Origin: Corynebacterium breve | GTDB taxonomy: Bacteria; Actinomycetota; Actinomycetes; Mycobacteriales; Mycobacteriaceae | Reading direction: 5' to 3' | Assembly (NCBI RefSeq): GCF_030252165.1 | Contig: NZ_CP126969.1 | Coordinates: 1,550,001 to 1,614,000 of the forward strand | DNA: 64,000 nucleotides | Shown: in pieces, positions 10,086 to 19,386 of the stretch | Layout: every line of letters begins with the position of its first letter | Position numbering within the stretch: the first letter of the stretch is position 1 | Position numbers and translations under genes: made by a program | The notes under the pieces: model-generated | Databases searched by the model: none | What the model saw: the letters and a program-made list of their open reading frames with translations, nothing else | Told to the model about the DNA's origin: nothing

Positions 10086-11210
10086 TCACGCTTGATTAAG
10101 CAGTTGGGCAAGGCGTTGTGCCATGATCGGCCATGTCCAGTTGTGTAAGACATGTGCTCGGCCTGCCCGCCCCATTGAGCGTCGTAGCGAGGGGTCCTCG
10201 AGAAGTGTCAACAGTGCGTTCTCAAGTGCAGGAAGATCAGTGCCATCGACCACCAGCCCGGTCTCCTGCGTGACGGTCTCCGGCGCCCCGCCTGATGCTC
10301 CAGCGATGACCGGCACACCACAGGATTGGGCCTCTAAGTAGACGATGCCCAACCCCTCGACGTCGAGACCCCCGCCCCGCGTGCGCGCTGGCATGGCGAC
10401 GACATCAGCGGCTGCGACCAAATCACGCATCTCGTCACGTGGCAAGGCCCCAGTAAACACCACGTGCTCGCCTAGGTCCTTGGCAAGTGTTTCTAAAACG
10501 GATCGGTAGCGACCCTGCCCGATGATCACGAGCCGTGCATCGCTGTGCTTATCGACGACACCTTTGAAGGCGCGGATCAATTGATCTTGCCCTTTGCGGG
10601 GCACCAAGCGAGAGGCGCATACGACAATCGGGCCATTAGCAAACCCGAACTTTTCCCTGGTGGCTAGGCGTCGGTTTGCACTGGCTGGGGTGAAATACTC
10701 GGTATCAACCCCCGACGGCAAGTGCACGAATTCCGGCTGGTCTCCGAATGCGCGACGGAATCGTCGCAAAGTGTACGCCGATATATAGGTGACTACATCG
10801 GCACTGTCGCCGATGATGCCCAATACTTGGCGGGCGCCCGGCAGCATCGACCAACCAACCTCATGGCCATGCGTGGTCGCGATTACCCGGCTGGCACCGG
10901 CAGACTTCGCGGCATGGCCCATGACTGCGAGTGGGGCGGCTGCTCCAAACCACACCGTGTCGATATTGAACTCACGAATGATGCGCTGCATTTCTCGTAC
11001 AGTGGCGGGAGTCGGAAGCATCACGGACCGCCGCCACCGAATCACCCGGTATTTAGCAACGCTGTCCCACGCCTGAGCGGCCTGTGCGTCTTGGGTCGAG
11101 GCGAAAACAATGATGCCCTCAGGATCAAGGGTGTCAACAAAATCCCGCAAATACGACTGAATCCCGCCGACAGTGGGCGGGAAATCATTCGTGACCAAAA
11201 GGGTCGTCAT
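10086..11210 (-). CDS. pimB: GDP-mannose-dependent alpha-mannosyltransferase PimB-type (GT4)
   Basis: 374-residue GT4 glycosyltransferase with two Rossmann domains. The N-terminal acceptor region begins LLVTNDFPPTVGGIQSYL. The donor-binding domain has VCASRLVPRKGQDQLI and the EX7E motif in LDVEGLGIVYLEAQSCGVPVIAG. Synteny (next to the NlpC/P60 gene, glk and plsC) matches corynebacterial PimB', which adds the second mannose to phosphatidylinositol mannoside and also acts on the glucuronosyl-diacylglycerol anchor. It starts directly after the NlpC/P60 stop (adjacent bases), so it is translated as part of that unit. Confidence 0.86.
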   Translation of the reverse strand: MTTLLVTNDFPPTVGGIQSYLRDFVDTLDPEGIIVFASTQDAQAAQAWDSVAKYRVIRWRRSVMLPTPATVREMQRIIREFNIDTVWFGAAAPLAVMGHAAKSAGASRVIATTHGHEVGWSMLPGARQVLGIIGDSADVVTYISAYTLRRFRRAFGDQPEFVHLPSGVDTEYFTPASANRRLATREKFGFANGPIVVCASRLVPRKGQDQLIRAFKGVVDKHSDARLVIIGQGRYRSVLETLAKDLGEHVVFTGALPRDEMRDLVAAADVVAMPARTRGGGLDVEGLGIVYLEAQSCGVPVIAGASGGAPETVTQETGLVVDGTDLPALENALLTLLEDPSLRRSMGRAGRAHVLHNWTWPIMAQRLAQLLNQA

Positions 11211-12266
11211 CTAGTAACGGGATGCGCCCGAGATCGGCATGGAGTCGTACGGAACCACCTGGACTGGAATGCCGTAATCCGAAGCGTGGACCACCTGGCC
11301 ATTACCGATGTACATACCCACGTGGGTCACACCCGGGTAGTAGCCGATGATGTCGCCCGGCTGCAGGTCTGACAGGGAGACGGACTGACCGCCGGAGATC
11401 TGTGCTTGGGAAGTGCGAGGAATCGACTTGCCCTGCTGTGCATACGACCAGTACATCAGGCCAGAGCAGTCAAACTGATTCGGGCCTGCTGCTCCCCAGC
11501 CGTACGGCGAGCCAAGTTTGCTCATCGCTGCCCCGACAACGCCTGCGGTGCCTGCGGGGGCAGTGTCGGCCTCGGAAAGATCCGGCTCTTCGACAGGGTT
11601 ATTCTTGTTCTCCCAAGCCTCACGGTCCGCCTCTGACAGAGCATCGACCTGAGCCTCAATGTCTGCGATCTGATCCTCTAGATCGTCTCGCTCTTCTTCC
11701 AACGTTTTGAGCTTCGAGTCAAGCTGGTTGCGCAAGAACTCGGCCTCAGCCACTGCAATGTTCGCTGCATTCGCCTTTGATGCCGCGGTTTCACTCGCAG
11801 TCTGAAGATCGCCCAAAGTACGTTCGGTGTTGCGGGAAATGATCCCTAGGTAGCTCGCACGATCAATGACCGTCTGCGGATCTCCAGATTCGAGGGTCGT
11901 GACAAAGGAGTCGTTTTGAACATTGCGATATTTCGTCATCGCGATACCGTTTACTTCGGTTTGAAATCCATCCTTTGACGATGTTGCTGTGCCAGCAGCA
12001 TCGTTGGCATCATTAGCCGCCTCGGTGAGCGCATTCAAGCTCTCCTGGGCACTAGCAACCTCGTCTTCGAGCTCCTTGACGTCCTCATTTTTCGCGGTTG
12101 CCTCATGCGAGACACTTTCGATCTGCTCGATAAGGTCATCAATCTCTTGTGCACTTACTGGTGCTGCCATAGAGCCTGCAGAGACCGCTGTAATCACCGA
12201 TGCAGCGACTACCGCTGATCGACGGTGTGATGGTGCGCTGTGCTTACCCACAGTTTCCTTCCTCAC
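11211..12266 (-). CDS. Secreted NlpC/P60 peptidoglycan endopeptidase with coiled coil (RipC-like)
   Basis: 351 residues. The N-terminus is a Sec signal (basic KHSAPSHRRSAVV, then a hydrophobic stretch ending APVSAQE). A long helical coiled coil spans about residues 40-210, split by a short linker, followed by a Pro/Asp-rich spacer. The C-terminal NlpC/P60 domain has the catalytic Cys in QFDCSGLMYWSY, His in VTHVGMYIGNG and a second His in VVHASDYG. This layout is that of mycobacterial RipC (Rv2190c), whose coiled coil docks with FtsEX; the docking here is inferred. It is adjacent to pimB with no gap, and its own promoter must lie in the 280 bp upstream. Confidence 0.88.
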   Translation of the reverse strand: MRKETVGKHSAPSHRRSAVVAASVITAVSAGSMAAPVSAQEIDDLIEQIESVSHEATAKNEDVKELEDEVASAQESLNALTEAANDANDAAGTATSSKDGFQTEVNGIAMTKYRNVQNDSFVTTLESGDPQTVIDRASYLGIISRNTERTLGDLQTASETAASKANAANIAVAEAEFLRNQLDSKLKTLEEERDDLEDQIADIEAQVDALSEADREAWENKNNPVEEPDLSEADTAPAGTAGVVGAAMSKLGSPYGWGAAGPNQFDCSGLMYWSYAQQGKSIPRTSQAQISGGQSVSLSDLQPGDIIGYYPGVTHVGMYIGNGQVVHASDYGIPVQVVPYDSMPISGASRY

Positions 12267-12444
12267 AAAACTTAAGCCTTCAGATGAGACCGACTCACCC
12301 TGAAGTCCACATAAGTAATGAACCTAACAACTATCCATACTATAGCGATTTATTGCCGAAGCGCAAAGGGATACAACGAAGAATTTGCAAAGAGCCACAG
12401 ATCCCTTTATGCACGTCAACCAATACTTCTATAGAAAACTCGAA

Positions 12445-12488
12445 ATCTCCCTTGTGGCGCCCTTCTCGGGCTCGCACGCAAGGGAGAT
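12445..12488 (-). terminator. Rho-independent terminator of the riboswitch-controlled nlpC gene
   Basis: Perfect 10-bp inverted repeat ATCTCCCTTG/CAAGGGAGAT with a 24-base loop, about 60 bp beyond the stop of the upstream NlpC/P60 gene. Read on the minus strand it is followed by a T-rich stretch (TTTCGAGTTTTC). It separates that gene from the RipC-like gene. Confidence 0.7.
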
Positions 12489-12548
12489 CAGGAGTCACTC
12501 CAGCCACAAATCCTGAGAGATCGTTAAGGCGGAGAGTCGGTCAATGAC

Positions 12549-13331
12549 CTAGAAGCGAACAGCCGAGTGAATCGGCATGTAGTGCAGAGGACGTTCTGCC
12601 ACTGGGGAACCGGAGTTCAGTGCGTCAATCATGGTGCCGTTACCGGTGTAGATACCAACGTGGGATGCGCCAGAGTAGTAGACGATGATGTCGCCGGGCT
12701 GAAGCTGATCAAGAGACACGCGCTGACCCTGCGCTGCCTGTGCGCCAGAAGTGCGTGGGATGGTCTTGCCTGCCTGAGCGTAAACCCAAGAGGTGAAGCC
12801 GGAGCAGTCAAACGCGTTAGGACCAGCCGCGCCATAAACGTATGGTGCACCCATCTTGGAGCGGGCAATGTTCACGATCTGCTGACCGGTAGAGGATGGA
12901 GCAGGAGCTGCCGCTGGAGCAGGAGCTGCGGCAACAGGTGCTGGCGCTGCAGCTGGAGCAGGTGCAGGAGCCTCAACTTGTGCATCGTAAGTTGCTGGCG
13001 CTACCTGCGCCTCGACGGTGTTTAGCCACTGGTTGAAACCAGGGATAGCAGTAACGCCAGGAATCTGACGAACCTGAGCGATGGCCGCTGCAGCGTTGCC
13101 CTGCTGCGCCTGGCCAGCGAGCGATGGGACCCACTGTTCAATTCCTGGGATGTTTGCAACGCCAGGGATGTTCTCGATTCCAGGAACCTCGGAGCTCATG
13201 CCGGTTCCCGGGATGGTGACCTCCGCCGCGGTTGCGGTGGTAGGTACGAGCAAAGTTGCGCCGACTGCAGCTACAGATACAGCTGCGACCTTGCCGGCAA
13301 TGTTCAAGTTCTGGCGACGGTGGTTAGCCAC
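12549..13331 (-). CDS. Secreted NlpC/P60 cell-wall hydrolase downstream of c-di-AMP riboswitch
   Basis: 260 residues from GTG 13331 (MANHRRQNLN), with GGAG nine bases upstream. An N-terminal signal peptide (VAAVSVAAVGATLLVPTTATA) is followed by an unusual segment rich in I/V-P-G-I/V repeats (VPGIENIPGVANIPGIEQW, IPGVTAIPGFNQW). A Pro/Ala linker of about 40 residues follows, then the NlpC/P60 domain. Catalytic Cys is in AFDCSGFTSWVY and His in ASHVGIYTGNG. The third polar position is Asp (MIDALNSG) rather than His. The gene corresponds to C. glutamicum cg2402, a peptidase reported to be controlled by c-di-AMP, and the leader here carries that riboswitch. It hydrolyses peptide stems of peptidoglycan by family inference. 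Confidence 0.87.
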   Translation of the reverse strand: MANHRRQNLNIAGKVAAVSVAAVGATLLVPTTATAAEVTIPGTGMSSEVPGIENIPGVANIPGIEQWVPSLAGQAQQGNAAAAIAQVRQIPGVTAIPGFNQWLNTVEAQVAPATYDAQVEAPAPAPAAAPAPVAAAPAPAAAPAPSSTGQQIVNIARSKMGAPYVYGAAGPNAFDCSGFTSWVYAQAGKTIPRTSGAQAAQGQRVSLDQLQPGDIIVYYSGASHVGIYTGNGTMIDALNSGSPVAERPLHYMPIHSAVRF

Positions 13332-13354
13332 GAAAGTTCTCCATATCTTCCTAT

Positions 13355-13530
13355 AACGCCTACCGAGTTAGCTGACGGGTTAGGTTTCGGAATGCACCCT
13401 CCCCCGCTCCATGGACAGTCACTCTCGTGTCCGTCCACCCTTGCGAGGAATTCACCCCAGGGAAACACTTTTGGTTCCCCGGCTCTTCGCCCCGTGGTCG
13501 TTCGCTGACCACCAAGTAAAGATTCGGCTT
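13355..13530 (-). promoter_or_regulatory. ydaO/yuaA-type c-di-AMP riboswitch
   Basis: The 5' leader of the NlpC/P60 gene, read on the minus strand, contains the conserved blocks of the ydaO (c-di-AMP) riboswitch in order. They are GCCGAATC (13521-13528), the core GGGGTGAATTC (13448-13458), and the 3' block CCCGTCAGCTAACTCGG followed by TAGGC (down to 13358). Several GC-rich hairpins lie between them. The distance to the start codon is about 25 bases, enough for a ribosome-site or terminator switch. The assignment rests on reading consensus blocks, not on a covariance model. In actinobacteria this class typically turns off cell-wall hydrolase genes when c-di-AMP is high. Confidence 0.85.
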
Positions 13531-13971
13531 TATATGTTTATTCGATCGTTGCGTACCGGTTGGCCGCAATGTCTCGAACAGGTTACGAAATTGCAACGAA
13601 CTTTGTCCAATGGCACGCCCGTTATCATCCCGTTATTTTTGACCTTGCACCAAATGAACACCATTTCCAAGACGGTAATGTAATTGAACCCTAAGAGTAT
13701 AGAAGAAATCCACCCTGCCTGAACAGCAGGTTAAGCGCACATTAAGGTAAATTTCCGACACTTCAAAGTTGAGCGTTCGCCCCAAATACGTTCATTTAAA
13801 ACGATTGTGACCTTCACCACATACTAGCCGCAAGAGACCCGTTTGTATCTTTATCAACAAGATTGAACTCGCACTACGGGGCATACTTTTGATCATTTCG
13901 TTATCAACCTTGGCTAGTCCCGTGAAGCTGTTTTTCACCGATCTTGCCCGCTGAATGATGCACCAATAGAA
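13531..13971. other. Non-coding region upstream of the nlpC riboswitch
   Basis: About 440 bases without a credible gene, AT-richer than the surroundings. It should hold the promoter of the riboswitch transcript, read leftward, and includes a GlxR-like site at 13806-13821. No open frame has codon use or a ribosome site that would support a protein. Confidence 0.6.
13806..13821. promoter_or_regulatory. Candidate GlxR (CRP-type) binding site
   Basis: TGTGACCTTCACCACA matches the corynebacterial GlxR/CRP palindrome TGTGA-N6-TCACA with one mismatch in the right arm. It lies about 275 bp upstream of the riboswitch core and 475 bp upstream of the nlpC start. It is a single-site match, so this is only a candidate. 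Confidence 0.35.
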
Positions 13972-14014
13972 GAAGCCCCCTCCCCCGCCTCTCGGGCGGA
14001 AAAAGGGGGACTTC
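13972..14014 (-). terminator. Terminator of the ctaE-qcrCAB unit
   Basis: Inverted repeat GAAGCCCCCT / AGGGGGACTTC (one base unpaired) with a GC-rich inner hairpin, 30 bp beyond the qcrB stop. On the minus strand it is followed by CTTCTTCTATT, a weak U-tract. Confidence 0.6.
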
Positions 14015-14043
14015 TAGTGAGCGCTATCTCTAAGACGAGGGGC

Positions 14044-15666
14044 CTATTCCAGACCCTTTTGTTCGTCTTCCTTGCGGTTCGCATCCGTGATGGCCTGCAA
14101 CGCTGCGGCCTCCTCAAGATGGTTCTCGTGGCGGATCTTAGCGCGACGTGCCATGATCTCTGGATCGTCGGCCTTGAAGGTGCCAGAAGTGTCAGAGTCA
14201 GCGTAACCAAGCTGGTTCATCTGCTTCGGAACGCGACCACCGGTGTACTCCAGTGGGATTGCATGACCGTGCTCGTCCACAGGACCAAGCGGCTGGTGAA
14301 TCTCAACGAATGCACCGTTAGGCAGCTTCTTGATGATGCCGGTCTCAATACCGTGTTCCAGTACCTCACGGTCAGAACGCTGGAGTCCAACGCACAGACG
14401 GTAGGTGATGAAGTATGCGATCGGAGGCAGAATGATCAGACCGATACGGCCTACCCAAGTCATCGCGTTAAGCGAGATCTGGAAGTGGTAAGCGAACAAG
14501 TCGTTACCGCCGGACAGGGTCAGCAACAGGAAGAAGACAATGCCCATGACGCCGAGTCCGGTACGTACTGGGACGTCGCGTGGACGCTGCAACAGGTTGT
14601 GGTGTGCATCGTCACCGGTGATGCGCTTCTCAATCCAAGGGTATGCGAACAGCAACACAACCATGATTCCAGCCATCAAGGCTACCCAGAACGCACCGGG
14701 GATGGTGTAGTTGCCCAAGTAAAGCTCCCATGCCGGCATGACACGAGCAGCACCGTCAGTCCACAGCATGTAGATATCCGGCTGGGATCCAGCGGAGACC
14801 TGCGAAGGGTTGTACGGACCGATGTTCCAAATACCGTTAATAGTGGTCAGGCCAGCCATCAGCGCGAGAACGCCGAAGACCAGCGCGCCCATGCCGATTG
14901 CCTTGGTTGCGAAGACCGGCATAATGCGGACGCCGACAACATTGTTCTCAGCGCGACCCGGCCCTGGGAACTGGGTGTGCTTCTGGTACCAGACCAACAG
15001 CAGGTGAGCTGCGATCAGCGCCAGGATCAAGCCTGGGAGTACCAAGACGTGGAGAATGTAGAAGCGGTCGAGCATGAGATCGGATGGGAAGTCGCCGCCG
15101 AAGATCGCCCAGTGCATCCAGGTACCCAGGATTGGGATGGTCAGGATAATCGCGGACATAATGCGCAGACCCACACCGGAGAGCAGGTCATCCGGAAGGG
15201 AGTAACCCATGAAGCCCTCGACCATGCCCAGCATGAGCAGTGTGGAGCCGATGATCCAGTTCGCTTCACGTGGGCGACGGAACGCACCGGTGAAGAAGAT
15301 ACGCATCATGTGCGCGAACATGGACATCATGAACATCAGCGCAGCCCAGTGGTGCATCTGACGTACAAACAGACCACCACGAACCTCGAAGGAGATATCG
15401 AGCGCGGTTGCATAGGCGCGAGACATCTCAACGCCGTTCAGTGGCAAGTACGCACCGTCGTAAATGACCTTCGTAATCGAAGGGTCGAAAAACAGTGCCA
15501 GGTAGATACCGGTCAGAAGCAGGATGATGAAGCTGTAGAGAGCTACCTCACCGAGCATGAAGGACCAGTGGGTTGGGAAGACCTTGTTTAGCTGTGGTCG
15601 CAGGAATCCCGCAATTGTGTAGCGCGAATCGACCTGTTTCGCGGCGTTTTCTAGTTTGGTGCTCAT
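14044..15666 (-). CDS. qcrB: Cytochrome bcc complex cytochrome b subunit
   Basis: 540-residue diheme cytochrome b of the actinobacterial menaquinol:cytochrome c oxidoreductase, with eight or more membrane helices. The heme-ligand region is visible in [21 protein letters not shown] and later in [18 protein letters not shown]. The Qo-site loop follows. A C-terminal cytoplasmic extension of about 120 residues, ending in acidic and lysine-rich sequence, is typical of actinobacteria. It is the last gene of qcrC-qcrA-qcrB. It starts at the base next to the qcrA stop, so translation is coupled. It forms the bcc-aa3 supercomplex with the Cta subunits encoded nearby. Confidence 0.96.
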   Translation of the reverse strand: MSTKLENAAKQVDSRYTIAGFLRPQLNKVFPTHWSFMLGEVALYSFIILLLTGIYLALFFDPSITKVIYDGAYLPLNGVEMSRAYATALDISFEVRGGLFVRQMHHWAALMFMMSMFAHMMRIFFTGAFRRPREANWIIGSTLLMLGMVEGFMGYSLPDDLLSGVGLRIMSAIILTIPILGTWMHWAIFGGDFPSDLMLDRFYILHVLVLPGLILALIAAHLLLVWYQKHTQFPGPGRAENNVVGVRIMPVFATKAIGMGALVFGVLALMAGLTTINGIWNIGPYNPSQVSAGSQPDIYMLWTDGAARVMPAWELYLGNYTIPGAFWVALMAGIMVVLLFAYPWIEKRITGDDAHHNLLQRPRDVPVRTGLGVMGIVFFLLLTLSGGNDLFAYHFQISLNAMTWVGRIGLIILPPIAYFITYRLCVGLQRSDREVLEHGIETGIIKKLPNGAFVEIHQPLGPVDEHGHAIPLEYTGGRVPKQMNQLGYADSDTSGTFKADDPEIMARRAKIRHENHLEEAAALQAITDANRKEDEQKGLE

Positions 15667-16887
15667 TTAAGACTTACGCTCCCAGAATGCAGGGCCAACA
15701 GGCTCAATGAAGTTGCTCTTGGCGATGAGGTAACCTTCTTCGTCCACTGCAAGTGGCAGCTGAGGAAGAGCACGGGCAGCCGGACCGAAGACTGGCTTGC
15801 CGTACTGCAGCGCATCGAACTGCGACTGGTGGCATGGGCAAAGAATGCGGTTAGTTTGTGCTTCGTACAGCGAGGTTGGGCAACCAATGTGGGTACAAAT
15901 CTTGGAGTACGCGTAGTAGTCGCCGTAGTGGAAGTCTTCCTGGCCGTCACGCTCGACAACCTTCGCAGCATCCTGCGAGCGAAGACGGATCAGCATGACC
16001 GAGTTACGAGGACCGTGGATCGAGTGCATGTGGTTCTCGTACACGTCGCGCTCGGCGTCGTAATTCGCGCCGTCGTTAACGTCCTCTTCAGCCAGTGGGT
16101 AGACAGTTTCCATACCGCCAGCCGCGATGTCTTCTGGACGAACGCGAACTAGACGGGAAACGCCTTCGGTGGTGAAGTGAGTGCCGGTCGCAGTCTCGTG
16201 CTTTTCAGCGATCGCGCCTGTATCACGTGCGAGGTAAAGCTTTACACCCTTGTCGTGCAGTGTCCAACCGGAGGTCCACAGGGTGCCGTCGCCGTTGTAG
16301 TTCATCTCGTATGCGCGCCATGGGTTCTTGATCATGCCACCCATAGGGGCGATAATCGCCAGACCCGCGAGAAGACCCGCACCGCCAAGCAGACCCTTGG
16401 TTACTTTACGACGACCAAGTGTCGAGGTCTCCCAAGCGTCGTTAAGCAGAGCGGTAGTGGTGCGGCGATCCAGCTCGCTGGAAGGACCGTCGTGGCGGCG
16501 CTGAACAGCGACCTCTTCTGGGATGAACTTCTTTACGTACTGAACGATTGCGACGCCCAGTGCAACAAGTGCCAGACCAGAGGTGAGACCAAGGAGTGGG
16601 GTGTACATGGAGAAGATGCCTAGGCCCTCGTCTCCGTGGAACTTTGGCTCCCATGGCCAGAACAGGTAAACCGCGAGGAAAGCAATTCCGGATAGAACCG
16701 AGACTGCTAGCCAGATGTTGACGTTGTTCTCAGCACGCTTTTCGGCTGGATCATTGGCAATTGGAAAGCGTTCCTTGCGGTACGCGATCGTAACGTCGTC
16801 AAGCTCGGTGCCCAGAGCGGCGAGTTCGCCGTTGCTCATAGCCTCAAGCTCGGCCTTGGTGTAATCCTTCTTCACTTCATTGCTCAT
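15667..16887 (-). CDS. qcrA: Cytochrome bcc complex Rieske iron-sulfur subunit
   Basis: 406 residues from ATG 16887 ([14 protein letters not shown]), which overlaps the qcrC stop (ATGA). Three membrane helices occupy the N-terminal half, a feature specific to actinobacterial Rieske proteins. The C-terminal Rieske domain has both cluster-binding loops, CTHIGC and CPCHQS, separated by 18 residues. It transfers electrons from menaquinol at the QcrB Qo site to the c-type hemes of QcrC. A longer frame starting within qcrC was rejected because its N-terminus is not protein-like and ATGA coupling is usual here. Confidence 0.95.
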   Translation of the reverse strand: MSNEVKKDYTKAELEAMSNGELAALGTELDDVTIAYRKERFPIANDPAEKRAENNVNIWLAVSVLSGIAFLAVYLFWPWEPKFHGDEGLGIFSMYTPLLGLTSGLALVALGVAIVQYVKKFIPEEVAVQRRHDGPSSELDRRTTTALLNDAWETSTLGRRKVTKGLLGGAGLLAGLAIIAPMGGMIKNPWRAYEMNYNGDGTLWTSGWTLHDKGVKLYLARDTGAIAEKHETATGTHFTTEGVSRLVRVRPEDIAAGGMETVYPLAEEDVNDGANYDAERDVYENHMHSIHGPRNSVMLIRLRSQDAAKVVERDGQEDFHYGDYYAYSKICTHIGCPTSLYEAQTNRILCPCHQSQFDALQYGKPVFGPAARALPQLPLAVDEEGYLIAKSNFIEPVGPAFWERKS

Positions 16888-17735
16888 GAGCGCGATCCAA
16901 TCCACATAGCAGCAGCACCGATCAGCGTGATGCCGATCATCCACATTGCGAGACCTTCAGAAACTGGGCCAAGTCCGCCGAGAGCGTAGCCGGAAGGGCT
17001 CGGGGTCTCCTTGGAGGACTTAATAAACGCGATGATGTCCTTCTTCTCATCAGCGGTGAGCTGACGATCGGAGAACTTCGGCATATTCTGAGGGCCGGTC
17101 AGCATTGCCTGGTAAATCTCCTGCTCGTTTGCAGGGTCAAGGACAGGCGCGTACTTACCGGAAGACAAAGCTCCACCGCGGCCGGTGAAGTTGTGGCAGG
17201 ACGCACAGTTGGTGCGGAAGAGCTCGCCACCCCGGGCGACGTCTTCCTTCTGGATCTGTCCGTTGTAGTTCTTGCCACGAAGTTCGTCCATCGCCAGAGT
17301 GCCGTCTTCGTTGTAGACGAGCTCTGGGCCGCCGCCGTTAGCTGCAACGTAGGCAGCCAGAGCGAGCGACTGGGACTCGGTGTAGCGAGGCTGCTTACGC
17401 TCAGCCTGTGCGTCGTTAGACATCATTGGCATACGGCCAGAGTGCACCTGGAAGTACACCGCGCCTTCGCCGGTGCCGATCAGAGACGGTCCACGGCCTT
17501 CGACGCCTTGCAGGTTGGCGCCGTGGCAAGTAATACAAGCGACATCGTAGATGTCCTTGCCTTCCTGAATCATTGCCTGCTCATCACGCTGAGCGGTGGC
17601 GACCTGAGCATCTGGGGTGAGAGCCGTTGCCAGGATGCCTGCGCCAGTCAGACCCACGGTCAGGGCTGCCGCGCCGGCAACTGTGCGGCGCACCTTGCGG
17701 CGGCTACGCACGTTCTTAGGGTTCTTATCCATCAT
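16884..17735 (-). CDS. qcrC: Cytochrome bcc complex diheme cytochrome c subunit
   Basis: About 283 residues, starting at one of two adjacent ATGs ([15 protein letters not shown]) after a GCAAAAGGGA site. Basic N-terminus, then a signal-anchor helix ([20 protein letters not shown]). Two cytochrome c domains follow with CITCH and CASCH heme motifs, with axial Met candidates in GRMPMMSN and [12 protein letters not shown]-terminal membrane helix ([17 protein letters not shown]) closes the protein. The two hemes let the supercomplex pass electrons directly to oxidase without a soluble cytochrome c. It lies 45 bp after ctaE and overlaps qcrA by four bases. Confidence 0.95.
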   Translation of the reverse strand: MMDKNPKNVRSRRKVRRTVAGAAALTVGLTGAGILATALTPDAQVATAQRDEQAMIQEGKDIYDVACITCHGANLQGVEGRGPSLIGTGEGAVYFQVHSGRMPMMSNDAQAERKQPRYTESQSLALAAYVAANGGGPELVYNEDGTLAMDELRGKNYNGQIQKEDVARGGELFRTNCASCHNFTGRGGALSSGKYAPVLDPANEQEIYQAMLTGPQNMPKFSDRQLTADEKKDIIAFIKSSKETPSPSGYALGGLGPVSEGLAMWMIGITLIGAAAMWIGSRS

Positions 17736-17780
17736 TTTCCCTTTTGCGACTATGTGTTGAAGTGAAAAGACCAAAGGTCA

Positions 17781-18401
17781 TTACTGGACGATGTACAAGG
17801 TGATGAAGACGCCGACCCAAATAATGTCGACGAAGTGCCAGTAGTAGGACACCACCATTGCGGCGGTTGCCTGCGCGGGCGTGAACTTCGACTTAGCTAC
17901 ACGCGCAAGAATCACAAGGAATGCGATGATACCTGCGGTTACGTGAGCCATGTGGAAGCCGGTAATGATGTAGAACACCGAACCGTAAACGCTCGACTGA
18001 ACAGTTACGCCAGCGTGGATCATTTCGTACCACTCGAAAGCGACCATGCCCAGGAACACAACACCCAGGAGGACAGTGATGGTGAACCACTTCCTCAGTC
18101 CGTAAACGTCACCCCTCTCTGCAGCGAAGACACCGAACTGTGAAGTTACAGAGGAGGAAATCAGGATGATCGTAATGATCGTGCCGTACAGCACGTTGAG
18201 GTGTGCTGTCTGGGTATCCCAGTCTCCTGCCGCCATACCGTTCGCACGCGAAGTGAAGTACATCGCGAACAGTCCAGCAAAGAACATCAACTCCTGCGCC
18301 AGGAACACGATTGTGCCCACGCTGACCATGTTTGGTCGGTTCAGCACGGGTACACGCGGTTGCTGCGCAGCTGGATTTTGGTTAGAAATTGCGCTCGTCA
18401 C
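17781..18401 (-). CDS. ctaE: Cytochrome c oxidase (aa3) subunit III
   Basis: 206 residues with five membrane helices, as expected of a short bacterial subunit III. The sequence includes VFLAQELMFFAGLFAMYF, the conserved FEWYEM loop and the C-terminal SYYWHFVDIIWVGVF motif. It is the first gene of the ctaE-qcrCAB unit. The arrangement links one oxidase subunit to the bcc genes, in line with the obligate supercomplex of these bacteria. ctaD (subunit I) is not in the window. Confidence 0.95.
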   Translation of the reverse strand: MTSAISNQNPAAQQPRVPVLNRPNMVSVGTIVFLAQELMFFAGLFAMYFTSRANGMAAGDWDTQTAHLNVLYGTIITIILISSSVTSQFGVFAAERGDVYGLRKWFTITVLLGVVFLGMVAFEWYEMIHAGVTVQSSVYGSVFYIITGFHMAHVTAGIIAFLVILARVAKSKFTPAQATAAMVVSYYWHFVDIIWVGVFITLYIVQ

Positions 18402-18934
18402 GCATAACAGTATGACTGTTCAATGGCTGAAAGTCACCTCGTATACCCCCGAGAACTTTCTCCCAACTACTCCCCCACCTGCACTTTTACCCCCTACAAA
18501 AGTTGCAGCGAAAAATCTCGACTTTGGCGGGAACTTTATTCCTCCGGAATCCGACTAGGCATCAATGCTGGTCAACCCATTCCCTTCGAACCTGGACGGC
18601 CATAATCCAACCCCACCACAGGTGCCCCCGCGGTCAATTTCACCGACGACAAACCCAAGAAAGTTCCGCAATGAGAGCGACATCACATTTGGATCGACCC
18701 TAAACCTGCAGGACACATACTTTCGGTTGACCCCTTCGTTTCGAGCTTCTGCACCGTTGTCAATGCTGACCGGCCTGTCGCCACACCCCAGCGCCTTTGC
18801 CTACCCCCGCGAGCTGGTAGAAAGCCACATTCGGGGCCCCTTTTGCCAGAAGTCGAACAAACAAATCAGCCCGGCCCCGTGGTAAACGGGGCCGGGCTGT
18901 GGGGAGTCTATGAAGGCTTAGACTCTGATTCCTA
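18402..18934. other. Non-coding region between ctaE and ctaF
   Basis: About 530 bases without a credible gene. The left part should contain the promoter of ctaE-qcrCAB. The right end holds the ctaF terminator. Short open frames here lack ribosome sites and coding character. Confidence 0.6.
18867..18899 (-). terminator. Terminator of the ctaC-ctaF unit
   Basis: Perfect 13-bp inverted repeat CAGCCCGGCCCCG / CGGGGCCGGGCTG with a 7-base loop, 36 bp beyond the ctaF stop. On the minus strand it is followed by ATTTGTTTGTT. Confidence 0.82.
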
Positions 18935-19366
18935 TTAGTGCTTTTCCTTCGGAATGCCGTACTGGAGGTTTAGCATCGCGGTGGTGCCGATCAGCGCCAA
19001 AGCGCCGAACGCTACGAGCCACAGCTGCCAGAACGCAATTCCCAGGCCTAGGAACATAACGGAGCCGGCCATAGCGAATGGCCAAATGGAGTTAGGTGCG
19101 AAGAAGCCCAGGACACCTGCGCCATCTTCGATTTCTGCCTCTTCCCAGTCCTCTGGGACAACGTCCATGCGACGCTCGGTGAAGTGCAGGTAGCCGCCAA
19201 GCATGAAGGACATCGCGGTAGCCAGGATGATGGCCACACCGCCCGCCCATTCGTAGCCGAAGATCCAAGCGTCATCGGCAATCCAGTTGGTTGCCAATGC
19301 GTAGAGAACCGCCATCACGCCCAAGAATGCACCCAGGCCGTAAAATAGTTTTGCTGTAGGTCCCAT
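18935..19366 (-). CDS. ctaF: Cytochrome c oxidase subunit IV (actinobacterial CtaF)
   Basis: 143 residues with four predicted membrane helices (KLFYGLGAFLGVMAVLYALA, AGGVAIILATAMSFMLGGYL, SIWPFAMAGSVMFLGLGIAF, LWLVAFGALALIGTTAML). A conserved acidic cytoplasmic loop (RRMDVVPEDWEEAEIEDGAG) sits between helices 2 and 3. This is the actinobacteria-specific small subunit of aa3 oxidase. It is 20 bp downstream of ctaC and ends at a strong terminator, so ctaC-ctaF form their own transcription unit. Confidence 0.94.
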   Translation of the reverse strand: MGPTAKLFYGLGAFLGVMAVLYALATNWIADDAWIFGYEWAGGVAIILATAMSFMLGGYLHFTERRMDVVPEDWEEAEIEDGAGVLGFFAPNSIWPFAMAGSVMFLGLGIAFWQLWLVAFGALALIGTTAMLNLQYGIPKEKH

Positions 19367-19386
19367 TTTAAGTACCGATACCCTTC

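Noticed and set aside
14017..15591. 524-codon plus-strand frame opposite qcrB
   Set aside because: Antisense image of a conserved cytochrome b gene; no ribosome site and improbable composition.
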